Shown: positions 53,518 to 62,802 of the stretch, in pieces
Layout of the letters: every line of letters begins with the position of its first letter
How positions within the stretch are numbered: position 1 is the first letter of the stretch
From: Aerococcus sp.
GTDB taxonomy: Bacteria > Bacillota > Bacilli > Lactobacillales > Aerococcaceae
Length of the DNA stretch: 64,000 bases
Direction: 5' to 3'
Assembly: GCA_030528285.1 (NCBI GenBank)
Contig: JAUMZE010000003.1
Coordinates: 62,001 to 126,000, forward strand
Position numbers and translations under genes: made by a program
Notes under the pieces: model-generated
Databases searched by the model: none
Seen by the model: the letters and a program-made list of their open reading frames with translations, nothing else
What the model was told of the DNA's origin: nothing

Positions 53518-54840
53518 TTAAATCGCACGGCTCGTTTTTTTCTGGAACCGTTCCATCCCAGGTAGGTGGCTCAGTCTGCGTAAGATCCGGACAATCCAAC
53601 GCTGGCTTACCTCGCTCTCACTGCGCTCCTCGTTGTAGCGAATCGAGAGGACAAAGCCGATACACATCATGTTCATCACGATGGCCGACCCCCCCTGTGA
53701 GATGAATGGGAGTGGGATTCCCGTCAATGGCAGTAATCCCATCGACATCCCGACATTCTCCACAATATGGAAGGTCATCATCGCCACAATCGCGCTCACC
53801 CCCGTCACGAAGAAGCTACTGTAGGATTCATACGCGATCGCAATCATTTGAAACAGCAAAATGAATAATAGCAGCAATACCACGCTCGCTCCGAGGAAAC
53901 CGAAATTCTCCCCGATCGTCGCAAAGATCATATCGGACTCACGCACAGGTACATAAACCTCAAATTTGCCGAGACCCTTTCCGATGAACTGGCCCGATCC
54001 AATTGCTTTGAGGCTCTGACTCAATTGATAACTCTCCTGGCGTGTATTCTCAAACGGACGGAGCCACGAATCAATCCGAGCAAACTGATAATCTTTGAAT
54101 CCGAGATGATATAATACTTCGCGGTCATAAATCACCAAGAAGAGTAAGATCAGAAAAATAGCGGAGAGAATCAACGCCACGGGAAGAATGATGCGCCAGT
54201 TGATGCCTGAGACGAACACAATCCCCACAAATATCATCAAGAATACCAACGTCGTCCCCAAGTCCCGCTGCAAGATAATGAGGACCATAGGCGGGAGTGT
54301 CCACATGAGGAGCCGACCGATAAAGCGAATATCCCAGCGCAATTGCCAAGACACCGGGCATTCGCTGTAATGTTCGTCTTGGCTCGTTCTCATGTAGTCA
54401 CTCACCAAACGCGCCATCATCACGAGATAGAGGAATTTCATTAACTCAGACGGCTGGAAGGAGAAACTCCCCACCGCAAACCAACTGCGTGCCCCGGTCA
54501 ACGTCGCCATGTCTCGGCTGTAGAATAAGAGGACGAGAATCAATAAGAAAATCCCGATGAAATAACCCACCGGCGCCCACTGATACCAGGTGCGCTTATC
54601 TACCAACATAAACAGATAAGCCACCATACTCCCGATCACAAACCATACGCCTTGAAAAAGGGTGGAACGAATCGAGCCGTTATTATTGTAGAGATACGTT
54701 GTCGAGAAGATCGCCACCAAGCTCACCAGCATTAAACCGATCACGGCCACCACAATCGTCTTATCTACGGTATTGACCGTATGTGTTTTACGTTTATTCT
54801 CTGAATGACTGAGGAGCGTCCCCCTGCGTTGCTGAACCAT
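53518..54840 (-). CDS. rodA: SEDS family peptidoglycan polymerase, RodA-like
   Basis: A 440-residue SEDS protein with about ten membrane segments. TGARSWFAVGSFSFQPSELMKF, LQRDLGTTLVFLMIFVGIVFVSG, QSLKAIGSGQFIGKGLGK, DMIFATIGENFGFLGA and GMSMGLLPLTGIPLPFISQGGSA are the family blocks. SEDS proteins polymerise lipid II with a partner class B PBP. Position outside the dcw cluster and similarity to RodA rather than FtsW favour the elongation enzyme. The ATG overlaps the upstream stop (TAATG). Confidence 0.9.
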   Translation of the reverse strand: MVQQRRGTLLSHSENKRKTHTVNTVDKTIVVAVIGLMLVSLVAIFSTTYLYNNNGSIRSTLFQGVWFVIGSMVAYLFMLVDKRTWYQWAPVGYFIGIFLLILVLLFYSRDMATLTGARSWFAVGSFSFQPSELMKFLYLVMMARLVSDYMRTSQDEHYSECPVSWQLRWDIRFIGRLLMWTLPPMVLIILQRDLGTTLVFLMIFVGIVFVSGINWRIILPVALILSAIFLILLFLVIYDREVLYHLGFKDYQFARIDSWLRPFENTRQESYQLSQSLKAIGSGQFIGKGLGKFEVYVPVRESDMIFATIGENFGFLGASVVLLLLFILLFQMIAIAYESYSSFFVTGVSAIVAMMTFHIVENVGMSMGLLPLTGIPLPFISQGGSAIVMNMMCIGFVLSIRYNEERSESEVSQRWIVRILRRLSHLPGMERFQKKTSRAI

Positions 54841-55814
54841 TAATGTCTCTCCTTTGCCTGCTGAATGGGGTGAGTGAACTCGGCATCCATCGCGACTCTA
54901 CCACGCAGCACATAGCTATCAGGACGCGTCGTATCGAAATCATCCGCTTCGGCATAGGTCAATTTGTCCGTTTCATTATAGATAAACTCGTGCACGTGCT
55001 CAACATGATAATAGATAATATTGACCATCGCACCAAGAATAATCACGACCGCATTCAAGAAAAGATAAAGCATCAAGATGATGAACACCCCGAGTGTCCC
55101 ATTTCCAACCGATGCGCCACCGAAATAGGTCACGTAATAACCAAACAGCTGGCTGAGGAGTAGCGACAGAATGCCTGCCGTCAATGCCCCAGGGAAACTG
55201 TACTTGAACGTCTGGCGCACATTCGGCACCAACATATAAATAAAGGTAAATAAGAGCAGTAACGCCACAAAGAGAATCGGTTGTTGGAAGGAGAAGAGCG
55301 TACGAATGAGGTCCAACTCCACACCCAACCGTGATTGAACATAGCCGAGGATACTCTCTCCAAAGACGTAAGCCACTCCTAAAGCCGCAACGACCAAAAC
55401 CAATAAAAAGGTAATTAAGAAGGAAAACAGCCGCGTAATAATGACATTCCCCTTGAGTGGTCGATCATAGACGCAATTGAGGATTTTCTGTAAGGAAGAA
55501 AAAGCGACTGAAGCGGTCCAAATCGCCAAAATCAAAGAAATGGAAATCGCCCCTGCATTCACGGTCTCGAGATAATCCGCTAATGTCGGTAAGATCAATG
55601 ACTCCACCTGATCCGGAATAAATTGCTCCACGATATTGAGGATGCTTCCGCGATCGAATGGCAATAATGGAATCACATTCGCTACTAATAATAGTACTGG
55701 CAACAGCGCCAACAAGGAATAATAAGCCAACTCTGCTGCGCTTCCACCGATATCTGCTTTCTGGACAGTCTTCATGATAATCGGCATGAGCGAGTCACGC
55801 TTGCGTTGATTCAT
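54840..55814 (-). CDS. YihY/BrkB (UPF0761) family membrane protein
   Basis: A 324-residue protein with six or more membrane segments. AELAYYSLLALLPVLLLVANV, FSSLQKILNCVYD and the stretch GTLGVFIILMLYLFLNAVVIILGAMVN match the YihY family. Its function is unsettled (once annotated as RNase BN). AAGGAGG lies 6 nt before the ATG. It is coupled to rodA. Confidence 0.9.
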   Translation of the reverse strand: MNQRKRDSLMPIIMKTVQKADIGGSAAELAYYSLLALLPVLLLVANVIPLLPFDRGSILNIVEQFIPDQVESLILPTLADYLETVNAGAISISLILAIWTASVAFSSLQKILNCVYDRPLKGNVIITRLFSFLITFLLVLVVAALGVAYVFGESILGYVQSRLGVELDLIRTLFSFQQPILFVALLLLFTFIYMLVPNVRQTFKYSFPGALTAGILSLLLSQLFGYYVTYFGGASVGNGTLGVFIILMLYLFLNAVVIILGAMVNIIYYHVEHVHEFIYNETDKLTYAEADDFDTTRPDSYVLRGRVAMDAEFTHPIQQAKERH

Positions 55815-55869
55815 GATGAGCCTCCTTCTGTCTCATTTCTTATTTCTTCATTAATAGGTTTCACGATTC

Positions 55870-55899
55870 ATCTTAGCCTAACTTTCTCCTGGAATTCAA
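55870..55899 (-). promoter_or_regulatory. possible yihY-rodA promoter
   Basis: On the minus strand TTGAAT (55894-55899), an 18-bp spacer and TAAGAT (55870-55875). Confidence 0.5.
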
Positions 55900-55926
55900 G
55901 ATCCAGCCCAAAAAGAGGCCACAATT

Positions 55927-55987
55927 TGAAAAAATGACCAGCAACCAATCGCTAAATGGAACATCTAGCCATTCGTTACTGGTCATT
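55927..55987 (-). terminator. terminator of the lipoprotein gene
   Basis: AATGACCAGCAAC and GTTACTGGTCATT arms (from 55933 and to 55987) form a long stem with inner pairing. On the minus strand a T-run follows. Confidence 0.88.
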
Positions 55988-56004
55988 GGATACCTCTATC
56001 TGTG

Positions 56005-56562
56005 TTATTGGCCTTTTAGTGTCTGCCATTCCCCACTCATAATATCCTGCTGGGAAAGCCGTTTGGTCTGCGTATCATAACGGAACATCGCCACGAGATT
56101 TGCATGCGATGGGTCTGAGCCATTATCACGTCTGACCTCCACTTGAACGGTATGATCATCAACATTACTTGGAATGAATAAATACGCTTCTGATTTATAG
56201 ATATTATTCGTCACCTGGTGAATCAGCGGTAGAATTTCCTCCAGATGATCGCCTGGTAAAGCCGGTTTAACATTGGTGGCACTGGATTCTTTGGATTGTT
56301 CCACCATCGAATCGCTGGAGACTTCCGCTTCAGAGGTACTGGACGATGAACCACTCGTGGAGGTAGAGGCGTCTGTTTTTGAATCAGTTTCTGCACTCTC
56401 ACTCCCAAGGCTACTCTCAAAGGAGGACGCCACATTTTCTACTACGGACGACTGATTACTTGTTGTTTGATCATTGACCGCACTGGGACTTAATGAATCA
56501 CAGCCAGCTAACATTAGGAATGGGATGAGAAATCCGATGTACGATAACCATTTTCTTCGCAT
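56005..56562 (-). CDS. lipoprotein of unknown function
   Basis: A 185-residue protein with a lipoprotein signal: basic MRRKW, a hydrophobic core and lipobox LMLAGC, so the mature N terminus is a lipidated Cys. Residues 25-95 are a Ser/Thr/Glu-rich linker. The last ~80 residues form a small domain (HVDDHTVQVEVRR-like to MFRYDTQTKRLSQQD) I do not recognise. It is flanked by its own terminator and by mgtA. The gap 56563-56775 shows only AT-rich sequence and no clear promoter. Confidence 0.8.
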   Translation of the reverse strand: MRRKWLSYIGFLIPFLMLAGCDSLSPSAVNDQTTSNQSSVVENVASSFESSLGSESAETDSKTDASTSTSGSSSSTSEAEVSSDSMVEQSKESSATNVKPALPGDHLEEILPLIHQVTNNIYKSEAYLFIPSNVDDHTVQVEVRRDNGSDPSHANLVAMFRYDTQTKRLSQQDIMSGEWQTLKGQ

Positions 56563-56775
56563 GCTGTCTGCCTCGCTTTTCTTATTTACTGCCGGAGATT
56601 AGAGCACAGGTCATAACTAACAGGATCCGTACTTTTTTGAAATCAACAGTCTCTTTAACTGCATTTATCGTACCACATTTAGTAATCGTATTATCCTTTT
56701 CGACTTGACTTTTATCAAAGGTTTAATAATTGTTAGGTTGCCTGTTCGAATCAACAAAACAACTTTTATTGTTCC

Positions 56776-59409
56776 TTAGAGTAAAGCATCATAACGCATG
56801 AGATAGCGCTTCTTCACAATCGTTACCAAGATGAAATAGCACATTGCAGTCACCACCACGAGTCCCCAGAATGTGAGTGGAAGCGGTGAGAGGTGAAGCC
56901 AGGCCCCGATCGGAAGGAACGGTAAGAGGGATCCAACGCCCATTTCTAGTAGCGTGATTAAGAGGAGCGGATGGGTCGGCGTGCTCTCAATAAATGGCAA
57001 GTATGGGGTTCTGAGTGCATAGAGAACGAGTGTCTGCGTCCAGAGTGATTCCACAAACCACCCGGCGTGAAATAGCGCCACAAAATGTTCGGGCATGTTT
57101 CCGGTAGTTTCTCCATAATGAACGCCGAGTGTCTCTGGAATGATGAAGAAGAACAACGCTACAAAGGTTGTTAAGTCGAATATCGAGCTCGTCGGACCAA
57201 ACCAGAACATGAATGGCTTCAAGGATGACGCCTCCCATTTCTTCGGAGTCCTGAGATAATCACGATCCATCTTGTCCCATGGAATCGCGAGGCAGGCAAT
57301 GTCATAAATCAAATTGAGGGAGAGCAGTTGCACCGGTGTCATCGGAAGGAATGGTAAGAACAAGCTCGCCATCAATACAGAAAAGATATTGCCAAAGTTA
57401 GAGCTGGTGGTCGCTTTGATATATTTCATAATGTTCCCAAACACCTGACGTCCTAGTACAATCCCCTGTTCCAGTACCAATAAATCCTTCTTGAGGAGAA
57501 TGATATCCGCGGATTCCTTGGCGATATCGACCGCATTATCCACAGAAATCGCAACGTCACTGGCACGCATCGCTGGCGAATCATTAATCCCATCGCCCAT
57601 GAAGCCCACGACATGTCCGTTTGCTCTGAGGACTCGCACAATCTGCGCTTTTTGTTGGGGGTTGAGTTTGACGAAAACGTGGTGTGTTTCCACGAGTTCA
57701 CGAAGATCAGAATCCTCGTAGTCAAGAATGGATTCTCCAGTAATGATCGCGTCACTCGAAATGCCGACCTGTTCGCAAACCGCACGCGTCACCCGCTCGT
57801 TATCACCGGTGAGGACTTTGATCGCCACTTGATGATCGCTGAGCGCTTGGATGGCTTGTTTAGTAGTGGCTTTAGGCGGATCGAGGAACGCCAGGTAGCC
57901 AATCAGGGTGAGGGCCGTTTCATCTGCCGTGGAGAAATGTTCCTGGTCACGCGGATGATCTTTCTGAGCGATACCAATCACGCGCAATCCTTTTTCATTG
58001 AGGGCCTCGACTTGTTTGAGAATTTTGGTCTGGCATTCTTTCGTCAGTGGAATCTCTTGTCCGTCCATCCATGCAGTCTCACTAATCGCCAGCATTTCTT
58101 CCATGGCACCCTTGGTAATGAGCTGTGTGGTACCAGTTGGCGATTGCATCACGACACTCATGCGCCGACGATTGAAATCAAACGGAATCTCGTCCACCTT
58201 GGTCCAATTCGTCGTATCGAAATTGAGATGTTTCTTAGCAGCGGTGATAATGGCGATATCCATCAAATTCTTGAGTCCCGTTTGATAATAGCTATTGAGA
58301 TACGCCTGCTGTAAGACATACGGACTCTCATTGCCCGTGAGATCAAGGTGATATTCCAGCGTGATCTGGTCCTCCGTTAGCGTCCCAGTTTTATCCGTAC
58401 AGAGCACATCCATCGCCCCAAAATTTTGGATGGCTGGCAGATGACGCACGATCGTCTCCTGTTTTGCCATGTCCTTGGCGCCCTTCACGAGGTTGGTCGT
58501 GACAATCATTGGGAGCATTTCCGGTGTCAATCCCACTGCCACTGAAATTCCAAATAGCAATGCTTGAAGCCAATCACCCTTCGTGAGGCCGTTGATCAGT
58601 ATCACAACCGGTGCCATCACTAACATGAATGTTACGAGGAGCGATGAGGTTTCTCTGATGCCCTTATCAAAACTAGTTTCAACTGTTTCTGTTGTTTGTG
58701 GTTTGGCGATCTGACCGAAGATGGTTTGTTTCCCCGTTTGAATCACGATCCCCTTCGCACTGCCGCTGACCACTTCGCACCCCATCAAGGCGAGCGTCTC
58801 ATAATCTGCCGCATTGTGTTGAGTCGTGATGATAGCCTGGGCAGATTTCTCCACTGGGTAGCTCTCCCCCGTCAAACTCGTCTGGGACACGAACAAATCT
58901 GTTGTTTCGATCAGGCGCATATCTGCCGGAATCATGTCGCCCGCCGATAATGCCACGAGATCGCCCGGGACAATCTCCTCGGTCCGCCTCTCCTGGAAAG
59001 CGCGATCCCGACAAACCGCTGCCGTGACCTCCACGAGTGACTCCAAATTGAGCGTTGTCTTCTGGGTTTGCACACTCTGAATGAACGCGATCGTCCCACT
59101 GATGAGAATCAACACGAGAATGATCAGTGGCGTCATGAAGTCCCGATCAGCCGGTGCCACTAAATAATAACCGGTAATAAATGAAATCACCGCTAAAATC
59201 ACCAATACCAATGAAAATGGCGTGATATACGCGTCCCACGCTAAACGCCAGAGTGGAGTAGGCGAAGCTTGCCGGACTTGGTTTTCACCGACCTGTTCTA
59301 AACGCTCCGTCGCTGTTTCTGTGTCAAGGCCTTGGCTAGTGGTGTCTAACCAACGCAGTAATTCTTTGGTCGTTGCGGTTGCTAAAGCAAAGTAGTTTTT
59401 ATTTGTCAT
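56776..59409 (-). CDS. mgtA: magnesium-transporting P-type ATPase
   Basis: An 877-residue P3B-type ATPase. It has the actuator LTGESYPVEKS (about 179), the membrane motif TPEMLPMIV (295-303) typical of MgtA/MgtB, the phosphorylation site CTDKTGTLTED with Asp at 339, and MGDGINDSPAM. It imports Mg2+ when the ion is scarce. AAAGGGG lies 8 nt before the ATG. The M-box riboswitch upstream confirms magnesium as the signal. Confidence 0.95.
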   Translation of the reverse strand: MTNKNYFALATATTKELLRWLDTTSQGLDTETATERLEQVGENQVRQASPTPLWRLAWDAYITPFSLVLVILAVISFITGYYLVAPADRDFMTPLIILVLILISGTIAFIQSVQTQKTTLNLESLVEVTAAVCRDRAFQERRTEEIVPGDLVALSAGDMIPADMRLIETTDLFVSQTSLTGESYPVEKSAQAIITTQHNAADYETLALMGCEVVSGSAKGIVIQTGKQTIFGQIAKPQTTETVETSFDKGIRETSSLLVTFMLVMAPVVILINGLTKGDWLQALLFGISVAVGLTPEMLPMIVTTNLVKGAKDMAKQETIVRHLPAIQNFGAMDVLCTDKTGTLTEDQITLEYHLDLTGNESPYVLQQAYLNSYYQTGLKNLMDIAIITAAKKHLNFDTTNWTKVDEIPFDFNRRRMSVVMQSPTGTTQLITKGAMEEMLAISETAWMDGQEIPLTKECQTKILKQVEALNEKGLRVIGIAQKDHPRDQEHFSTADETALTLIGYLAFLDPPKATTKQAIQALSDHQVAIKVLTGDNERVTRAVCEQVGISSDAIITGESILDYEDSDLRELVETHHVFVKLNPQQKAQIVRVLRANGHVVGFMGDGINDSPAMRASDVAISVDNAVDIAKESADIILLKKDLLVLEQGIVLGRQVFGNIMKYIKATTSSNFGNIFSVLMASLFLPFLPMTPVQLLSLNLIYDIACLAIPWDKMDRDYLRTPKKWEASSLKPFMFWFGPTSSIFDLTTFVALFFFIIPETLGVHYGETTGNMPEHFVALFHAGWFVESLWTQTLVLYALRTPYLPFIESTPTHPLLLITLLEMGVGSLLPFLPIGAWLHLSPLPLTFWGLVVVTAMCYFILVTIVKKRYLMRYDALL

Positions 59410-59575
59410 TTGTCTGACCCCTTTCCATTGATTTGGTCTGGGGTTCCCATTTTAGGCGTCTGGGACATCAGACAGCATGTGTCCTATTTGTCCCTCAGCT
59501 GTTAAAATGTAGAACCACTGTCGATGTCCGTCTTCCATTCTTCGTCACTCCTTTCTTAGCCATAAACTTAAACAA

Positions 59576-59812
59576 ATAAAAAAGTCCCACCTTGGTGAGA
59601 CTGCTTTGCTGATCCAATCTCCATTAACTGTTTGGTGGGGATTGGATAAGTTTCCGTTTTAGCACTACATAACGTCACTATGGCGGGTTAGCTATTTGGG
59701 GAAATGCCTTTTCGACAGATCCTGTCCTACCCATTGGCGTCTTTGGACATTCTTGGGCAATAGCCTATATTTATGTAGGAGCCTCACTTGACTTCTTTAT
59801 TCATTTTTAACC
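59576..59812 (-). promoter_or_regulatory. M-box (ykoK) magnesium riboswitch with terminator
   Basis: Reading the minus strand, the conserved 5' element GTGAGGCTCCTAC is followed by TATAGGCTATTGCCCAAGAA, then TGTCCAAAGACGCCAATGGGT and later GTGCTAAAAC, the M-box signature blocks. A hairpin ATCCAATC/GATTGGAT (59612-59647) is followed by the terminator AGTCTCACC/GGTGGGACT with a T-run (59576-59602). High Mg2+ should end transcription before mgtA. The 166 bp from here to the mgtA start hold no gene. Confidence 0.95.
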
Positions 59813-59820
59813 TGCATTGA

Positions 59821-59848
59821 ATTATAGACGCTTCTGGATGAAAGTCAA
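59821..59848 (-). promoter_or_regulatory. mgtA promoter
   Basis: On the minus strand TTGACT (59843-59848), a 16-bp spacer and a perfect TATAAT (59821-59826). Confidence 0.88.
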
Positions 59849-59870
59849 CCCACTTTTTCAAAAAAGTGGG
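59849..59870. repeat. perfect inverted repeat abutting the mgtA promoter
   Basis: CCCACTTTTT (59849-59858) and AAAAAGTGGG (59861-59870) are separated by two bases. The repeat touches the -35 element. It could be an operator or part of a terminator for the upstream gene. Confidence 0.85.
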
Positions 59871-59896
59871 CAGCCCCCGCCTCTCATCGTCCGTAC

Positions 59897-59924
59897 AAAA
59901 CGTGACCCTTTACTGTTTGTCACG
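59897..59924 (-). terminator. terminator overlapping the thioesterase stop
   Basis: On the plus strand CGTGAC (59901-59906) and GTCACG (59919-59924) form a stem around the stop codon. On the minus strand TTTTG follows. Confidence 0.55.
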
Positions 59925-60653
59925 CTGCTCCCAAGTCAATTGGATCAAAGCGTTCCGATCACTCGTACTTTCAATCACATGATCCGTGACCACCTCGCCA
60001 GCTTCTGTTTCACGGATAGCAGTTTTAATGGTAAGTGAATCCTTGTAGAGGAGTTCTTTCTCATATTTGATGGTGACATGTTTGGGGAGATACTGCTGCT
60101 GCCATTCCAACCCCAGATCATTCATCAGCCAATCCAGATAGATGGCGTTACTCATGTGGCCATTCATATCGAGATCGATGAATTGGACCTGATGCGCGTG
60201 CGTTTGGTCGGCATCGGGGAGGGATTTTGTCAAACGTGGAAGGCGGGGCCCGCGCCGTTCATAGCGGGAATCATATTGTTCAATCACCGTGTCAGGAATT
60301 CTAGCTACCTGGCGCGTATCGGCATCAATCAGCATGTAGGTTGTTTCGCCGTGAATGATTTCAACGCCCTCTTCATCCATCACCTCGTACGAACGAAAGC
60401 AGAAAAAAGCATTGTGTCCCCAGGCGGTCGTTTTCACTTGGAGGGTTTCCCCGTTATGAGGGAGGCGGGTAATCTGAATATCGTGCTGCGTAATCACCCA
60501 GAGCAACTGCTGGTGACTGGCGACAGATAATATATGGTCCTGCTGAATGGCCGTACTAACGAATGCATTGAGCATGGCGGATAACTGCCACTCGTTCAAT
60601 GCATTCACGCGTTCATAGTTGAGTAGATAGGTCTGTGTGTAACTCTTTCCCAT
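59910..60653 (-). CDS. acyl-ACP thioesterase (FatA/TE14-like)
   Basis: About 247 residues forming two hotdog folds. The first domain has LLNYERVNALNEWQLSAMLN and VKTTAWGHNAFFCFRSYEVMDEEG. The second has VQFIDLDMNGHMSNAIYLDWLMNDL, with the Asn/His active-site region (NGHMSN). It releases fatty acids from acyl-ACP, as common in lactic acid bacteria. The ATG at 60653 has AGGAGG 5 nt upstream; eight extra in-frame codons precede it. Confidence 0.92.
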   Translation of the reverse strand: MGKSYTQTYLLNYERVNALNEWQLSAMLNAFVSTAIQQDHILSVASHQQLLWVITQHDIQITRLPHNGETLQVKTTAWGHNAFFCFRSYEVMDEEGVEIIHGETTYMLIDADTRQVARIPDTVIEQYDSRYERRGPRLPRLTKSLPDADQTHAHQVQFIDLDMNGHMSNAIYLDWLMNDLGLEWQQQYLPKHVTIKYEKELLYKDSLTIKTAIRETEAGEVVTDHVIESTSDRNALIQLTWEQRDKQ

Positions 60654-60698
60654 TGGTTCCTCCTGATTCATCGTCATTGTGCATTTTTTCTCTTGGCC

Positions 60699-60727
60699 AT
60701 CCTAGTGAAAAACAAATCGGATTGCAA
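60699..60727 (-). promoter_or_regulatory. thioesterase promoter
   Basis: On the minus strand TTGCAA (60722-60727), a 17-bp spacer and TAGGAT (60699-60704). Confidence 0.6.
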
Positions 60728-60878
60728 CGATTCTGTGGGATGTAGCAAAAAAGTAAGTTCGTTCATTGATGATAAAATGATGTGTTAACAGTTATCGCCT
60801 ATATATAATAAAAAACAGACACATGACCACCACGCACCTGCCTCCTATCTCCTCTACTGCCTGTCCGCATCACTCTGA

Positions 60879-61196
60879 CTAATGTTTCAATAAGAAACGC
60901 TGGCCCCACACAATCACAAGAAAGATCACCGCTGACAACAGCACAACCATGCCTGTTAATAATTCCAGGTGAGGGATAAGGAGTGCTAGTACACCCACGC
61001 TCAACATGATCATAATCAACTTATAAGCATTAACATGGAACTTTTTAACGCCCTTTTGTTTGTACAATGAGTAGAGGACGACATAGGTGATGATCCCGCC
61101 CACCATCGCCATCAGATTAAACTTGTTGTGGGTAATGATGATGGCAATCCCCATCGATAGGAACAGAGCACTTAGGTAATATAATACTTTGTTCAC
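60879..61196 (-). CDS. small four-helix membrane protein, unknown function
   Basis: A 105-residue protein with four hydrophobic segments (about residues 4-21, 28-46, 60-77 and 80-98) and a short basic loop KQKGVKKFHVNAYK. I do not recognise the family. The start is GTG at 61196 with AGGAGG 10 nt upstream. It is flanked by the thioesterase promoter downstream and the divergent tRNA-Arg upstream. No terminator is evident. Confidence 0.72.
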   Translation of the reverse strand: MNKVLYYLSALFLSMGIAIIITHNKFNLMAMVGGIITYVVLYSLYKQKGVKKFHVNAYKLIMIMLSVGVLALLIPHLELLTGMVVLLSAVIFLVIVWGQRFLLKH

Positions 61197-61330
61197 CGTG
61201 CAATCTCCTCCTGTGATAGGTTTAGGAAGCTCCCAGCATGCACCGTCAAAGGCATCTCATTCAACTTTTCTAACGTTCCTTAAATGCAATCACAGCGCTA
61301 TTTAGAGCCATTGTTTACTTCCAAAATGGA

Positions 61331-61359
61331 TTGACAACGGATGATTCGTGGTCTATAAT
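61331..61359 (+). promoter_or_regulatory. tRNA-Arg promoter
   Basis: Perfect TTGACA (61331-61336) and TATAAT (61354-61359) with a 17-bp spacer, 15 bp before the tRNA. Confidence 0.95.
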
Positions 61360-61374
61360 AAATAAGCTGAATTC

Positions 61375-61448
61375 CTCGAGGTAGCTCAGCTGGATAGAGC
61401 AACGGTCTTCTAAACCGTCGGCCGCGGGTTCGAATCCCGCTCTCGAGA
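61375..61448 (+). tRNA. tRNA-Arg (anticodon UCU)
   Basis: A 74-nt gene. The acceptor arms are CTCGAGG and TCTCGAG with discriminator A; the D-stem is GCTC/GAGC. Anticodon stem ACGGT/ACCGT holds loop CTTCTAA, so the anticodon is TCT; the T-arm is GCGGG-TTCGAAT-CCCGC. CCA is not encoded. It reads AGA and AGG. Confidence 0.96.
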
Positions 61449-61493
61449 CTAAGCAAGATAAGGGTATTCTCCCCTTTCTTTTATTTACTGAAA

Positions 61494-61525
61494 GACCTTC
61501 TGAGTGATTCAGAAGGCCTTTTTTG
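61494..61525. terminator. bidirectional terminator between tRNA-Arg and hflX
   Basis: ACCTTCTGA (61495-61503) and TTCAGAAGG (61508-61516) form the stem. A T-run follows on the plus strand and a shorter one on the minus strand. Confidence 0.85.
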
Positions 61526-61541
61526 TATGCTCAATTTGTCG

Positions 61542-62801
61542 CTACTCCTCCACGTCTGATTTTTGTTGCTGATAGTAGCGTTCATAATCGGCTGGGGAGA
61601 GGAAGACAGTGAGTTCATAGTGCTCCTGCTCCTCATCGAATGTGAGTTGATCAATGTACCAGCGATCCGCATGTTTTAACCAGTCGTTAATGTCTTGGCC
61701 AGATACTTCCAAATGAAGCGGAACATAGCTGGTTTTCAATTTGGCGATGATACGCTGATTGAGGCGCTTCAAATCCGCCTCGTCATATGCGGACATGATG
61801 AAGGTATCCTCGTCCTCAAACACACCGAGGCGTTCACCTGCTATCTGGTCCTTCTTGTTGTAGACAACGAGGGTAGGAATGGCGTTCATCTGGAGCTGCT
61901 CGATGACGGACTGAACAACCGCTCGCTGATGGTCTTTGTACGGACTCGAGGCATCAATCACGATCAACAACAGATCCACATCCTGACTCTCCTCCAAGGT
62001 CGAATGGAAGGCGTCAATCACCATGGGCGGTAAATCCTGGATGAATCCGACTGTATCGGTCAACGCAATCTCGAACTGATTCGGCAATGTATAGGTCCTA
62101 GTTAAGGGGGTCAGCGTCGCAAAGAGTTCATTCTCCTCATAGGTCTCCGCATTCGCAAGGCCATTAATAATGGTTGATTTCCCCGCATTGGTGTAACCAA
62201 ATAGCCCCACCTGGAATAGATGACTCTGCTGGCGTTTCTTCCGGTTCAATGCTCGTTCCTGGCTGACAGTGGCGAGTTCCCGTTTGATGTCCTGGATTTG
62301 TTTTCGGAGTACGCGGCGATCCTGCTCGAGTTTGGTTTCCCCAGGGCCACGCGTACCGATCCCCCCACCGAGCCGGGAGAGGACGTTCCCTAATCCTTGG
62401 AGTCGTGGCAGGAGATATTGGTTCTGGGCGAGCGCCACCTGGAGTTTCCCTTCCTTGGACGTCGCGCGCAAGGCAAAAATATCTAAAATCAGTTGCACAC
62501 GATCAATCACAGATATTCCGATCGCATCCTGGAGTTCACGGTTCTGCGACGGGCTCAAAGAATCATAGAATACCACCAGATCCGCTTCATAGGCGTCTGC
62601 TAGCTGTTTGATCTCGGTGACCTTGCCCTTTCCGATCAGCCATTTCGCATCGGGGCGTTCACGCTTCTGGGTGATTCGACCGACGATTTCACCCCCGGCT
62701 GTTTCTACTAGAGCGCCCAATTCCTCCTGCTGCATCGCGAAAAGTTCATCGGCCGTGGTGGGATATTGGATATTAACGATAATGACCTGCTCTAACAACA
62801 A
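61542..62801 (-). CDS. hflX: ribosome-associated GTPase HflX
   Basis: A 419-residue GTPase. The N-terminal HflX domain has GRITQKRERPDAKWLIGKGKVTEI, the coiled linker has GGIGTRGPGETKLEQDRR, and the G domain has GYTNAGKSTIINGL (G1), DTVGFIQDLP (G3) and VVYNKKDQ (G4). HflX splits stalled 70S ribosomes. The start is TTG at 62801, one base after the miaA stop, with GAGGTG just upstream. Confidence 0.95.
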   Translation of the reverse strand: MLLEQVIIVNIQYPTTADELFAMQQEELGALVETAGGEIVGRITQKRERPDAKWLIGKGKVTEIKQLADAYEADLVVFYDSLSPSQNRELQDAIGISVIDRVQLILDIFALRATSKEGKLQVALAQNQYLLPRLQGLGNVLSRLGGGIGTRGPGETKLEQDRRVLRKQIQDIKRELATVSQERALNRKKRQQSHLFQVGLFGYTNAGKSTIINGLANAETYEENELFATLTPLTRTYTLPNQFEIALTDTVGFIQDLPPMVIDAFHSTLEESQDVDLLLIVIDASSPYKDHQRAVVQSVIEQLQMNAIPTLVVYNKKDQIAGERLGVFEDEDTFIMSAYDEADLKRLNQRIIAKLKTSYVPLHLEVSGQDINDWLKHADRWYIDQLTFDEEQEHYELTVFLSPADYERYYQQQKSDVEE

Positions 62802-62802
62802 C

